Part shown: in pieces, positions 16,789 to 26,600 of the stretch
Numbering within the stretch: the stretch's first letter is position 1
How the letters are laid out: each line of letters starts with the position of its first letter
Position numbers and translations under genes: made by a program
NCBI RefSeq assembly: GCF_009183415.1
Contig: NZ_WEHU01000018.1
Span: forward strand, 1 to 64,000
Source of the DNA: Bacillus sp. B1-b2
Lineage (GTDB): Bacteria; Bacillota; Bacilli; Bacillales; Cytobacillaceae
Length of the DNA: 64,000 nucleotides
Direction: 5' to 3'
The notes under the pieces: model-generated
Seen by the model: the letters and a program-made list of their open reading frames with translations, nothing else
Told to the model about the DNA's origin: nothing
The model's database searches: none

Positions 16789-18075
16789 TTAAGCATTATA
16801 TTTATCTAACCAAGTAATTAAATGCTCATTATTACTTTTTAATTTTTCGGCTGATTTTGCTACATTTCCAATAGAAGCAATTTGCTCATCTGTCGAAGAG
16901 GCTATTTCTTCTACTGCTGCAGCAACGGATTCTGATACTTCGGAAACATTTGTAATAGATTGGAAGATATGACTACTTTGCTCTACCACTTTATTTAATT
17001 CTAGTGTCAGCTGTTTTACTGCATCCATGCTATTTGATACTGCTTCTCCAATTGTTACAAATTCTTTTTCTGTTTCCTTTACTGCGTTATCTAGCTCACT
17101 AGATTGTGTTGTTGTTTCGAAAATAGCTTGAACAGTAATTTCCATTTCTTTTTCTATATTTTGTATCATATCTTGAATTTGCTTAGTAGCTGTGTTTGTT
17201 TCCTCAGCCAAGTTTCTTACTTCATTTGCAACCACAGAGAAACCTTTTCCATGCTCACCAGCTCTTGCTGCTTCTATACTTGCATTCAAAGCTAAAAGAT
17301 TGGTTTGTTCTGCTATACGATTAATAGTGGATGTAATCTTTGAAATATCTAATACCTTTTGATATAGACTTGTAATTCCGATACTTACATCATTAGTAGA
17401 TTTATTTGTATTTTCATTACATTTCTTAAGATCATCAATTGTTTTTTGTCCATTATTAGAGGCATTTTGAGCATTTTCTGTAGCATTTTTAATGATTTCG
17501 TTTCTTTTATCCATATGATCAACAGACTGTGTTAAACTATCAATCTCTTTCTTAACTTCCTCTAATTCTGCTGCTTGGGTTACGGCACCTTGAGCGATTT
17601 CTCCCATTGCTCGTCCAATTTCTTCTGAACTTGCAGAAGTCTCTTCTGCTACAGCAGATAACTCTCCTGCTTCTGAGACAATATTTTCATTCACTTTTTT
17701 CATATTAGTAACAATAAGCTTATACTGAGTTGCTAATTCATTAATGGATTCACTTATCATACCAATTTCACCTTTTGAAGTATGTGTAAATGTTGCTGTT
17801 AAGTCTCCAGCAATTAAACGTTGAATCCCTTCTTCCATTTTATTTAAAGCTCCCAATCTTCTTTTCCATATAAGGTGAAAAACGAAAGAGCTAATAATTA
17901 ATAATATAATGATTGCACCAATAATGATGAAATAATCTGTCATGGCGTAAGATACTGATTGAGCATCATTCTGTACAATAAATAAGCCTACACCTGCACC
18001 TACCACAGCAGAAATAATAACGAAAGTATTCGTCCATATTAACAATCTTACTAAAAGGCTACTCTTTTTTCCCAA
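16789..18075 (-). CDS. Methyl-accepting chemotaxis-type receptor lacking an external sensor
   Basis: The 428-residue protein has two membrane segments (about 11-34 and 47-69) with only a dozen residues between them, a HAMP domain (about 70-122) and a C-terminal signalling domain with the hairpin tip [20 protein letters not shown] and [15 protein letters not shown], which binds CheA/CheW. Because no extracellular ligand domain is present, it likely senses through the membrane or cytoplasmic part. No chemotaxis genes are nearby. The family is common in Bacillus (compare YfmS/YvaQ-like short receptors), but the stimulus is unknown. Confidence 0.88.
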   Translation of the reverse strand: MGKKSSLLVRLLIWTNTFVIISAVVGAGVGLFIVQNDAQSVSYAMTDYFIIIGAIIILLIISSFVFHLIWKRRLGALNKMEEGIQRLIAGDLTATFTHTSKGEIGMISESINELATQYKLIVTNMKKVNENIVSEAGELSAVAEETSASSEEIGRAMGEIAQGAVTQAAELEEVKKEIDSLTQSVDHMDKRNEIIKNATENAQNASNNGQKTIDDLKKCNENTNKSTNDVSIGITSLYQKVLDISKITSTINRIAEQTNLLALNASIEAARAGEHGKGFSVVANEVRNLAEETNTATKQIQDMIQNIEKEMEITVQAIFETTTQSSELDNAVKETEKEFVTIGEAVSNSMDAVKQLTLELNKVVEQSSHIFQSITNVSEVSESVAAAVEEIASSTDEQIASIGNVAKSAEKLKSNNEHLITWLDKYNA

Positions 18076-18344
18076 TGAAATCTTCCCCCTATCAGCTTCA
18101 ATACTTAATTATCCGTTGTTTTTAAAACGCTTTCATAACTTCTACCTACCAATATTCCATTTATAGGTATCTTAAATATTATCTATATATGTATCATCGG
18201 CATTTTCTTTACAATCTTTAATACTTTTTGCATTTTTTTCAAGTAAGTAATCAAGGTCTATTTCACTCACTAGCCATTTCATTTTTTTTGCATATGATAC
18301 ATAGATAATTCTACTTCTTACATCCAAAGAAAGGATGACTTCCT

Positions 18345-18896
18345 TTGTTTAATATCTTTGTTGATCCTCACATTAAACTTAGATTATTAGAAACCACCGA
18401 TGCAAACGAACTTTTTCTTCTTGTTGATAACAATAGGCAGTATCTCCGTGAATGGCTTCCTTGGGTTGATCAAATTTATTCTCCTTATCAGTATCAAAAT
18501 ATCATTCCTATGTGGCAACAACTATTTACTGATCGAACAGAGCTAAATGCTGGTATATACTTTCACAACCGATTAGTTGGCATGATCTCCATCCAACAAA
18601 TTGAATGGGCTAACAGAAAAGCAAGCATAGGCTATTACTTAGCAGAAGATGCACAAGGAAATGGGATTATGGCCAAATCTGTGGCAGCCATATTAAATTA
18701 TGCCTTTTATTACTTAAAATTAAATCGCATGGAGATTCTCTGTGGTGTAAAAAACCATAAAAGCCAGGCAATACCTGAGAAACTGCTTTTTCAAAAAGAA
18801 GGAATGATTAGAGATGGAGAATTCTTATATGATCATTATCATGACCTGTATAGCTATAGTATGCTCGCTCGCGAATGGGCTTCACACTTCGAATGA
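18345..18896 (+). CDS. GNAT acetyltransferase, RimJ/RimL-like
   Basis: The 183-residue protein matches ribosomal-protein N-acetyltransferases of the RimJ/RimL/YdaF type: LRLLETTDANELF at the N-terminus, REWLPWVD (a YdaF-type motif) and the acetyl-CoA loop EDAQGNGIMAKSV near residue 105. The TTG start is set by AAAGGATG about eight bases upstream. It uses acetyl-CoA to modify an amino group on a protein or small molecule; the target is unknown. It is a single-gene unit with its own terminator. Confidence 0.85.
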   Translation: MFNIFVDPHIKLRLLETTDANELFLLVDNNRQYLREWLPWVDQIYSPYQYQNIIPMWQQLFTDRTELNAGIYFHNRLVGMISIQQIEWANRKASIGYYLAEDAQGNGIMAKSVAAILNYAFYYLKLNRMEILCGVKNHKSQAIPEKLLFQKEGMIRDGEFLYDHYHDLYSYSMLAREWASHFE

Positions 18897-18924
18897 TTCC
18901 CAATTTTCTTGTTTTATATAATTA

Positions 18925-18956
18925 GAGATTAGGAGGGGAACCTGATCTCTTTTTTC
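18925..18956 (+). terminator. Intrinsic terminator of the acetyltransferase gene
   Basis: GAGATTAGG pairs with CCTGATCTC (one G-U) around AGGGGAA and is followed by a T-run. Confidence 0.85.
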
Positions 18957-19072
18957 ATTTTAATTGAACGCTTATATGTAATTGTAATAAATTGATGAAA
19001 CTACTAATATATTTATATATAATACACCATTTACATTTATAATCATAAATTTCCAACAATCCCTCTCCATAT

Positions 19073-19102
19073 TTGACTGAATAGTTTGGCTTCCCGTATA
19101 AT
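19073..19102 (+). promoter_or_regulatory. Strong SigA-type promoter of the CNNM/CorC gene
   Basis: TTGACT (19073-19078) and a perfect TATAAT (19097-19102) are separated by 18 bases. Transcription would begin near 19109, leaving a leader of about 210 bases before the coding start. Confidence 0.75.
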
Positions 19103-19127
19103 GACGATAATTAAAAAGTGAGGTGGT

Positions 19128-19154
19128 ATGATGGGATTGTTTATTCTAGCTTAA
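19128..19154 (+). CDS. Possible 8-codon leader ORF before the CNNM/CorC gene
   Basis: GAGGTGG is followed closely by ATGATG and a short frame, MMGLFILA, then TAA. It sits ~20 bases from the predicted transcription start. The stop overlaps the start of a small inverted repeat, AAGTAT...ATACTT. The site looks like a regulatory leader peptide, but this rests on spacing alone. Confidence 0.35.
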   Translation: MMGLFILA

Positions 19155-19277
19155 GTATACATATAAATACTTATACACAAGCCTTTATTATACTACTCAA
19201 AAAAACATTCAACTTTGTTCCTGAATTCTTCTAGAGAGAAAAAATATACAGAAATTCCATTCAAAACAGAATAAATC

Positions 19278-19291
19278 AGGAGGTGACTCCT
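19278..19291 (+). promoter_or_regulatory. GNRA-type hairpin masking a Shine-Dalgarno sequence in the CNNM leader
   Basis: AGGAG GTGA CTCCT forms a perfect 5-bp hairpin with a GNRA tetraloop (GUGA in RNA). The stem contains an AGGAGG that is too far (about 35 bases) from the TTG start at 19322 to serve it directly. It suggests a structured leader; binding or switching is not shown. Confidence 0.4.
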
Positions 19292-19321
19292 TACTCGGAC
19301 CAAACGAGCTAAGGAAACTTA

Positions 19322-20701
19322 TTGGACATATTTAACTTAGGTATCATTGCACTACTTATTGCTTTAACAGCATTTTTTGTAGCTTCAGAGTTTGCTATTA
19401 TAAGAATACGTAGTTCAAGAATTGACCAACTAGTTGAAGAAGGAAATAAGTATGCACGCGCTGCAAAGAAAGTTACCAACAACCTCGATGAGTATCTCTC
19501 CTTATGTCAACTTGGTATAACAGTAACTGCTCTTGGGCTTGGTTGGATTGGGGAGGAAACGATTCAACATCTTATTTCTCCTATGCTTCAACTAATCCAA
19601 ATCCCTGAATCTGTTGTTACAGTCTTTTCCTTTGCCATAGCTTTTACCATCATTACCTTTATTCATGTTGTCATTGGGGAATTAGCACCGAAAACATTCG
19701 CTATTCATAAAGCAGAACGAATTACCTTATGGGCAGCAAAGCCTTTAATATTATTCTATAAAATACTTTATCCTTTCATTTGGCTATTAAATGGTTCATC
19801 CAGAGTAATTACAAGAATGCTTGGATTAAAACCAGCTTCTGAACATGAGCTTGCACATTCTGAAGAAGAGCTTCGTATCATTGTATCCGAAAGCTTTAAA
19901 AATGGAGAAATTAACCACTCTGAGTTTGAGTATGTTAATAATATTTTTGATTTTGATAACAGAATAGCAAAAGAAATAATGGTTCCCCGAACAGAAATGA
20001 TCTCCTTAGACCAAACAAGCACTTTAGAGCAATTACATCGTCTCATTATAGAAGAACAATTCACTAGATATCCTGTAACAGATGGTGATAAAGACCATAT
20101 AATTGGGATGATTAATGTGAAAGAAATAATGACTGAATTATTAAAGTCAGGTGATTTACACACCAAAACCTTAAAACCATACATTCGTCCAGTAATTCGC
20201 GTAATTGAAACATTTCCTATCCAGAATCTCTTATTGAAAATGCAAAGAGAAAGAATTCATATGGCCATCTTAATGGATGAATATGGTGGAACATCAGGAC
20301 TAGCAACAGTAGAGGATATTATCGAAGAGATTGTCGGAGATATCCGAGATGAATTTGACAACGACGAAATCCCGAATATCCAAAAAATGAAGGAAAATCA
20401 TTATATAATCAGTGCCAAAACACCTATAAATGAAGTGAACGCTTTGCTTGATATTGAGTTAAGTGATGAGCTTATGGATACATTAGGTGGATGGATTCTT
20501 ACATCCAATTATGATGCAGTAAAGGGAGATAGTGTACTATTTGCTTCGTATACTTTTACCATTCTAGAAATGACAGAACATCATATTCAATATGTAGAAG
20601 TTGTGAAAGTGAAAGAACCTGAGGTAACATCTAATCGTACTCAGCATATCGGTCTAAAACAATCTATCTCTCCCACTACTTCAGAGGCAGAGATCATTTA
20701 G
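19322..20701 (+). CDS. CNNM/CorC (hemolysin C) family membrane protein
   Basis: This 459-residue protein has an N-terminal CNNM (DUF21) membrane domain (residues 1 to ~185) with four hydrophobic segments and the motif FVASEFAIIRIR, a pair of CBS domains (~200-330, with MVPRTEMI and MDEYGGTSGLAT) and a C-terminal CorC_HlyC domain. Relatives such as MpfA (YhdP) are linked to magnesium efflux. The TTG start at 19322 follows AAGGA; an in-frame TAA lies just upstream, so no longer form exists. A CorA-type transporter is encoded nearby, suggesting divalent cation handling in this region. Confidence 0.85.
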   Translation: MDIFNLGIIALLIALTAFFVASEFAIIRIRSSRIDQLVEEGNKYARAAKKVTNNLDEYLSLCQLGITVTALGLGWIGEETIQHLISPMLQLIQIPESVVTVFSFAIAFTIITFIHVVIGELAPKTFAIHKAERITLWAAKPLILFYKILYPFIWLLNGSSRVITRMLGLKPASEHELAHSEEELRIIVSESFKNGEINHSEFEYVNNIFDFDNRIAKEIMVPRTEMISLDQTSTLEQLHRLIIEEQFTRYPVTDGDKDHIIGMINVKEIMTELLKSGDLHTKTLKPYIRPVIRVIETFPIQNLLLKMQRERIHMAILMDEYGGTSGLATVEDIIEEIVGDIRDEFDNDEIPNIQKMKENHYIISAKTPINEVNALLDIELSDELMDTLGGWILTSNYDAVKGDSVLFASYTFTILEMTEHHIQYVEVVKVKEPEVTSNRTQHIGLKQSISPTTSEAEII

Positions 20702-20710
20702 TGAAGAATC

Positions 20711-20747
20711 ATTATCCTGAGGGTAGCTGAGCTATCCTCAGAATAAT
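20711..20747. terminator. Hairpin between convergent CNNM and response-regulator genes
   Basis: CTGAGGGTAGC pairs with GCTATCCTCAG around TGA (one wobble pair), extended by ATTAT/AATAAT. It lies between two convergent genes and probably serves both; no long T-run is present. Confidence 0.6.
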
Positions 20748-20780
20748 ATAGCCCCCTTGGGTACCTAAGTAAACCTTCCA

Positions 20781-21476
20781 CTAATCCACTATGGACTCAT
20801 CAAATTTATAACCAACACCCCAAATCGTATGAATAAAAGGCTGGTCCTTTGTTCCGATTTTATTTCTTAGACGTTTAATATGTACATCTACTGTTCTTTC
20901 GTCGCCATAAAATTGATAGCCCCATACTCTATCTAATAATTGTTCTCTTGTGAATACTTGTTTAGGATTACTTATTAGATAAAATAATAGATCGAATTCT
21001 TTTGGTGTTAAGTTAGATAGTACCTTATTATTATAATAAACCTCTCTTGTTTCCTTACTAATTCTAAAATGTTCTGTTGATAAGATATTATCATCTATCG
21101 TATTTGTTGTATCTTTTTGAAATCTTCTTGTAACGGCTTTAATTCGAGCCATAAGCGTTAATGGACTAAAGGGTTTAGTAACATAATCGTCTGCTCCCAT
21201 TTCTAACCCTAAAACCTGATCTGATTCACTATCTTTAGCTGTAAGCATAATAATGGGAACGGTACTAACTTCTCTAATTCTTCGACAAATGATTACTCCC
21301 TCCATCTCAGGAAGCATCCAGTCTATAATAATGATATCCCAATCCTGATTCTCTAAGAAGAAATTCAAAGCTTCTTTTCCATTATGAATAAATTTCCCTT
21401 CATACCCTTCCTTCAGAAAAAACATTTCTAACATGGAACAAACACTTACATTATCTTCAATAACAAGTATCTTCAT
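20781..21476 (-). CDS. OmpR/PhoB-type response regulator (orphan)
   Basis: The 231-residue regulator has a receiver domain (residues 1-117) with acidic pocket E7-D8, phosphorylation site D52 in IIDWMLPEMEG, T79 and K101, followed by a winged-helix DNA-binding domain (~130-228) with LTPKEFDLLFYL and RTVDVHIKRLRNKI. No histidine kinase gene is adjacent, so its partner must be elsewhere. It lies between CNNM/CorC (convergent) and CorA (divergent). Start has no strong upstream AGGAGG, but the receiver begins canonically at residue 1. Confidence 0.9.
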   Translation of the reverse strand: MKILVIEDNVSVCSMLEMFFLKEGYEGKFIHNGKEALNFFLENQDWDIIIIDWMLPEMEGVIICRRIREVSTVPIIMLTAKDSESDQVLGLEMGADDYVTKPFSPLTLMARIKAVTRRFQKDTTNTIDDNILSTEHFRISKETREVYYNNKVLSNLTPKEFDLLFYLISNPKQVFTREQLLDRVWGYQFYGDERTVDVHIKRLRNKIGTKDQPFIHTIWGVGYKFDESIVD

Positions 21477-21779
21477 TAATTATCATTCCCTATTCTTTAA
21501 ATGCGTTTCATGTATACTAATTATAACAAATAGTATGCTAAATCTACTTAGGAGCATAACCCAAAAGAGAAGAAAATGTCTATACTAACATTATTTCTTG
21601 CCAAAAGTATCACTAGAAGTAGTACAATTATTTAGGTGAAATAGGTATTATATCTTCCCTACTATTAAAAGCTATAAAAGAATGAAGCTAAAATCAATAA
21701 TCATAATAACTTAGGCACCATAGAAATCCTAATTCATGACAAAGAAAGCAAGAAACTTATATATAATTGGAGTTAAAAA

Positions 21780-22727
21780 ATGATACATACCCTAGCCATA
21801 ACGTTTGACAATCAATTAATAGAACATCTACCGATTGAAGAATTAGTTCGTGGAAATTACGCGTGGTACTGGATCGATTTCGATCAAGCAACAACACATG
21901 AAATTGATTATTTATATCATCCACTAGAATTCCATCCATTGTCTATTGAGGATTGTCTCCATAATTTACAAAGACCTAAAATAGATTATTTTGATACATA
22001 TACATTTTTTGTTACACACTCTTTAACCCCCTCTAATGGGGATAAAGGGGAACTAAATTTATTTGTTGGAGAAAATTACATTGTCACCTTTCATCAAGAG
22101 CCGTCTACAGTCACAGAACGAGTAAAGGCAAAGCTGAGTAACGAAAGTGTATCTAACTGGACACAATACAGTATTCTTTATCATTTACTGGATCAACTTG
22201 TTGATGACTATTTTCCAATAATGTATAGAATAGAGGATTCTCTAGCGGAAATAGATGATAATCCTACTAACCGAACAATGGAAAAGCTTCTAGACGAATT
22301 ATTTGGTACTAGACATAAACTTCTTTCCTTAAGGCATTCGGTTGTTCCGATGAAAGACTTGATACATGCAATAATGAACACCGAAAAGCTCTCTGATGGT
22401 ACCATTAAACGGGAGTACTATTCAGATATTTATGATCATTTATTAAAGCTTGCTGAACTCATAGAATCAAACCGAGAATTAACAACAGATATAAGAGATA
22501 GCTATATATCATACAATTCTCATCACTCTAATCGAGTTATGCAAATATTAACCGTAATCACGACCATTTTTATGCCTTTAAGTTTCTTAGCTGGTTTGTA
22601 TGGAATGAACTTTTTACACATGCCAGAATTACACTGGAAATACGGCTATTTTATTTTGCTATTTATTATGGCGACTATCGCAATCAGCATGTTCATCCTT
22701 TTTAAAAGGAAAGGCTGGTTTAAATAA
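21780..22727 (+). CDS. CorA-family magnesium/cobalt transporter
   Basis: The 315-residue protein has the CorA layout: a large cytoplasmic N-terminal domain and two C-terminal membrane segments (about 252-272 and 285-308), with the signature YGMNF after the first. The loop after the GMN motif (HMPELHWKYG) carries acidic residues. CorA channels import Mg2+, Co2+ or Ni2+ as pentamers. GGAG lies eight bases before the ATG. It is close in type to YfjQ-like CorA proteins of Bacillus. The ~300-base spacer upstream (21477-21779) shows no clear feature. Confidence 0.9.
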   Translation: MIHTLAITFDNQLIEHLPIEELVRGNYAWYWIDFDQATTHEIDYLYHPLEFHPLSIEDCLHNLQRPKIDYFDTYTFFVTHSLTPSNGDKGELNLFVGENYIVTFHQEPSTVTERVKAKLSNESVSNWTQYSILYHLLDQLVDDYFPIMYRIEDSLAEIDDNPTNRTMEKLLDELFGTRHKLLSLRHSVVPMKDLIHAIMNTEKLSDGTIKREYYSDIYDHLLKLAELIESNRELTTDIRDSYISYNSHHSNRVMQILTVITTIFMPLSFLAGLYGMNFLHMPELHWKYGYFILLFIMATIAISMFILFKRKGWFK

Positions 22728-22821
22728 GATTCTCCTATGAATACTATAGTAATTTCTATTTTTAATGAGGCTATTCTTTTTGCTAGTTAGCTAACAATAT
22801 ATGATGAAAGTAGGTTTATTT

Positions 22822-23457
22822 ATGAAAATAACAATACCAAAAATCTCACCTGAATTAGTGGTTAAGAATTTTAGTGATATTTATTATGAAGAAGATCCAA
22901 TACTTGAGATGTGTACTATTACTAACTCAGAATTTACAAATGAAACTTTAAATAGAGTACGATTAATGAATGCGGTGATAAAGAATTGCAAATTCACTAA
23001 TACTGATTTTAGCAATATCGATATTACAGACGTTGTTTTTGAGAATTGTGATTTTTCTAATGCAAACTTAAGTGGCTCTTCTATCCACCGAGTTGAATTT
23101 CTAAACAGCAAACTATTAGGAACTACCTTTCCAGAGTCTAGCTTTGGCAACGTCCTATTTGAAAATTCCATACTAAATCTTTCTACATTTGGAAATTCAA
23201 AGCTTGAGAAAATAATATTTAAAGATGTTTCATTAAAAAGCTCGGATTTCTACGATTGTAAATTCAAAAACGTAGAGTTTAATACATGTAACCTCGATGG
23301 TGCAAACTTTGAACAAACTTCATTAAAAGGAATAGATATTAGTTCCTCTCAATTTGATTCACTTGTTGTATCGATCGAAGACTTGAGAGGATGCAAAGTT
23401 TCTACTCAACAAGCCATTCAATTTGCGAGCTTATTGGGATTAGTCATAAAAGATTAA
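22822..23457 (+). CDS. Pentapeptide repeat protein, Gram-positive Qnr-like
   Basis: I choose ATG 22822 (AGTAGGT upstream) over 22801, giving 211 residues. Almost the whole protein is built of five-residue repeats of the type A(D/N)LXX/xxFxx (for example CKFTNTDFSN, CDFSNANLSG, CNLDGANFEQ), which fold as a right-handed square beta-helix. The C-terminal end VSTQQAIQFASLLGLVIK is shared with Qnr-like proteins of Gram-positives, which mimic DNA and protect DNA gyrase from quinolones. Actual protection is not shown here. It is a single gene with its own terminator. Confidence 0.8.
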   Translation: MKITIPKISPELVVKNFSDIYYEEDPILEMCTITNSEFTNETLNRVRLMNAVIKNCKFTNTDFSNIDITDVVFENCDFSNANLSGSSIHRVEFLNSKLLGTTFPESSFGNVLFENSILNLSTFGNSKLEKIIFKDVSLKSSDFYDCKFKNVEFNTCNLDGANFEQTSLKGIDISSSQFDSLVVSIEDLRGCKVSTQQAIQFASLLGLVIKD

Positions 23458-23533
23458 TTACTCTGTGTAAACTAGTAGAGATACTTATTCCACTGCATGA
23501 TAAGTTAAAATGTAACAAGCTGTTTAAAATTAC

Positions 23534-23576
23534 GCAAAAAAACTTGGCCAACTCTTTCTTTGGCCAAGTTTTTTGC
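23534..23576. terminator. Long bidirectional terminator
   Basis: ACTTGGCCAA pairs with TTGGCCAAGT, extended by A/T runs on both sides (GCAAAAAA...TTTTTTGC). It serves the pentapeptide gene on the plus strand and the surface-protein gene on the minus strand. Confidence 0.9.
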
Positions 23577-23644
23577 AGTTCTATGCTAGTAGGCAAGTCA
23601 ATCCACCTAACTATCCTTTTCTAATCACAAGCTAATTAACTGTT

Positions 23645-26600
23645 TTATTTATTATTAGCAAACCTTCTTCTTACTAAGAAAAAACCGATTAATCCTATTA
23701 AAACTAAGAAACTCCCAAATAACAACCAATTGTAAGAATTACTTGCTGTATCAGGTAACGCAGACTCTTTTGTCTCTTCATCTTTAACTGTTTCAGCTTG
23801 TTCATTCTTTGTTACAGTCTCAGTAGCTGTATTATCTGTTATTTCTTCTCCTGTTGTATGGTCAATCACATCATCTGCAAAGTACTTAGATGCTCCTTCC
23901 ATATACATAACGGTAAACGTAGAGAACTTTGTCACATCAAATTGGATATTAAGGTTGCCAGATTCATCTTTTACAATAATTCCAGGTAATACTTCTTTTG
24001 TTCCATCACTATGCTGGATAAAAACAGCTAGGTTATCAAGCATTTCAGTTGTTAACGATACATCTGTTGGCAATGGCAACATGATCGTTACCAAATGATT
24101 TTGCATGTTTGTTTCAATCTCCATTGGACGTCCAAGTGCTTGGATTTCACTATTTGAATCTTGAAGTATAGCTTTAACCATCTGCTCCTGCTTAGCTTGT
24201 TCTTCTATTATTTTTTTATCTGCTTCGTTCTTCACTGGTACAACTCGGAAATATAGATCTTTGTTGAAATCTGCAATGGATTTATTTGGTACGAAAATAT
24301 TAACATCATTTGTTTGAATTTGGAGTGCAGATCCTCCTTGCCCTAACAATTGCAATGCATTACTTGGTACTTCTACCTTTGTCTCAGATACCTCATCATT
24401 GGAATCAGGAATGAAAAGAGTAACTACTTTTTCTACCTTATTTTCCAGTTTTTCTAATACATTTTTCGTATCTTCTAACGTAAGGTTAACTAAATCTGTA
24501 ATTTTCCCATTTACGAATGTTGTTCGTTGCACTTTTGTTTGTGCAAGCACATCTTGCTTATTATCGGAAACCACATCAATCGTTATTTCTTTTGTAACAT
24601 CTTTTGGCTTTTCAGCACGTGTAACTTGAAGAGAATAAGTTTTCTCTGAAACTCCATCTGGAGCAGTAACTTTGATTTTAATCATATTTTCCCCAACAGA
24701 AAGTGGGATTGTTGCTTCAGATGAACTATTATCTACAAGTTGCTCATTAATTTGCACCTTACTTTCTATTTCTGATCTTAAGAAAGTAATCGTTAATTCA
24801 GTAACCTCGTTCTTAACCGAAGCTGTGTATGTTGTTTTCTCTTTATCAAATGTAGGAGTTAAACTAATATTATTTGATAAATTGATAGCAGCAAGTGTAT
24901 TGTTTGCTGATATCCATTTCACATACAATGTTTGATTTGTTGTTACTGATTTTTCAAAATCATACACCTTTGTTAGCTTGCTATCGGAATACCAGCCTGC
25001 GAACGTGTACCCTTCTTTTGTTGGTGCTTCTGGTTGTACTGCTTTCTCATTAAACTTCACTGTTTCTGATGCTACTTTACTTCCTCCATCTGTAGCGAAG
25101 TTTACTTGATATTCATTAATCGTCCATTTTGCAAATAAAGTTACATCTGCTTTTATTGGACTTTCAAAGTCATATTGTGTTTCTAATTTACTATCACTAT
25201 ACCATCCTGCAAATGTATAGCCTTCTTTTGTTGGTGCTTCTGGTGATGTTGCTTTTTCATTAAACTTCACTGTTGCGGAGGTTACTTTGCTTCCTCCATC
25301 TGTATCGAAGTTCACTTTATACTCATTGATTGTCCATTTCGCAAACAAGGTTACATCAGCTTTCACTGGACTTTCAAAGTCATACTGTGTTTCTAGCTTA
25401 CTATCACTATACCATCCTGCGAACGTGTACCCTTCTCTTGTTGGTGCTTCTGGTTGTGCTGCTTTCTCATTAAACTTCACTGTTGCGGAGGTTACTTTAC
25501 TTCCTCCATCTGTATCGAAGTTTACTTGATATTCATTAATCGTCCATTTTGCAAATAAAGTTACATCTGCTTTTATTGGACTTTCAAAGTCATATTGTGT
25601 TTCTAACTGATCATCACTATACCATCCTGCAAATGTATAGCCTTCTTTTGTTGGTGCTTCTGGCGTTATTGCTTTTTCGTTAAACTTCACTGTTGCAGAG
25701 GTTACTTTGCTTCCTCCATCTGTATCGAAGTTCACTTTATACTCATTGATTGTCCAATTTGCAAATAGAGTTACATCCGCCTTAACTGGGCTTTCAAAGT
25801 CATATTGATTTTCAAGCATACTATCGCTATACCAACCTACAAAAGTATAACCCTCTTTAGTTGGTGCTTCTGGCGTTACTGCATTTTCGTTATATTTCAC
25901 TGTTGCAGCAGCTACCTTACTTCCACCATTTGTATTGAATTTTACTTGATACTCGTTCATTTCCCATTTTGCGTACAGTATTACATCTGATGTTACAGGC
26001 TTTTCAAAGTCATATAACTCAGTTAATTCTTTATCACTATACCAACTTACTAACGTGTATCCTTCTTTTGTTGGTGTTTCTGGAATAACGGCCTTTTCAT
26101 TATATTTCACTGTTTCGGCAGCTACCTCGCTTCCACCATTTGTATCGAAGTTTACTTGATACTCATTAATTTCCCATTTTGCATATACTGTTGCATCTGA
26201 TGTTACAGGCTTTTCAAAGTCATATAACACAGTTAATTCTTTATCACTGTACCAACCAACAAATGAATAGCCTTCTTTTTTCGGCATTTCTGGTTTTGAT
26301 ACTGACTCGTTTTCTTTCACAGACTGCTCTACTACATTACTTCCACCATCTGTATCAAATACGATGAAGTACGTAGGCATTGTTCCAAATGGATAAAGAG
26401 ATGGATATTGTCCTGTTTTTATACCCCAAATGGAGTTAAAGTCCCAACCGGCTGCAGTGTATGAATCTTTTTTCTGCATTGCTACTGTAGATAAAGGTTC
26501 CCCTTTTCCTATATCTGATTGAGAGCTAGTTTCTTGATTATAATAACTGCTAATAACGGAGCCATAGTTTAGTCCAACTAAGCCACCAAACCCCATAGAC

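Noticed and set aside
24907-26377. CRISPR-like regular repeat spacing
   Set aside because: The 210-bp units are coding InlB-type repeats without unique spacers between short direct repeats.
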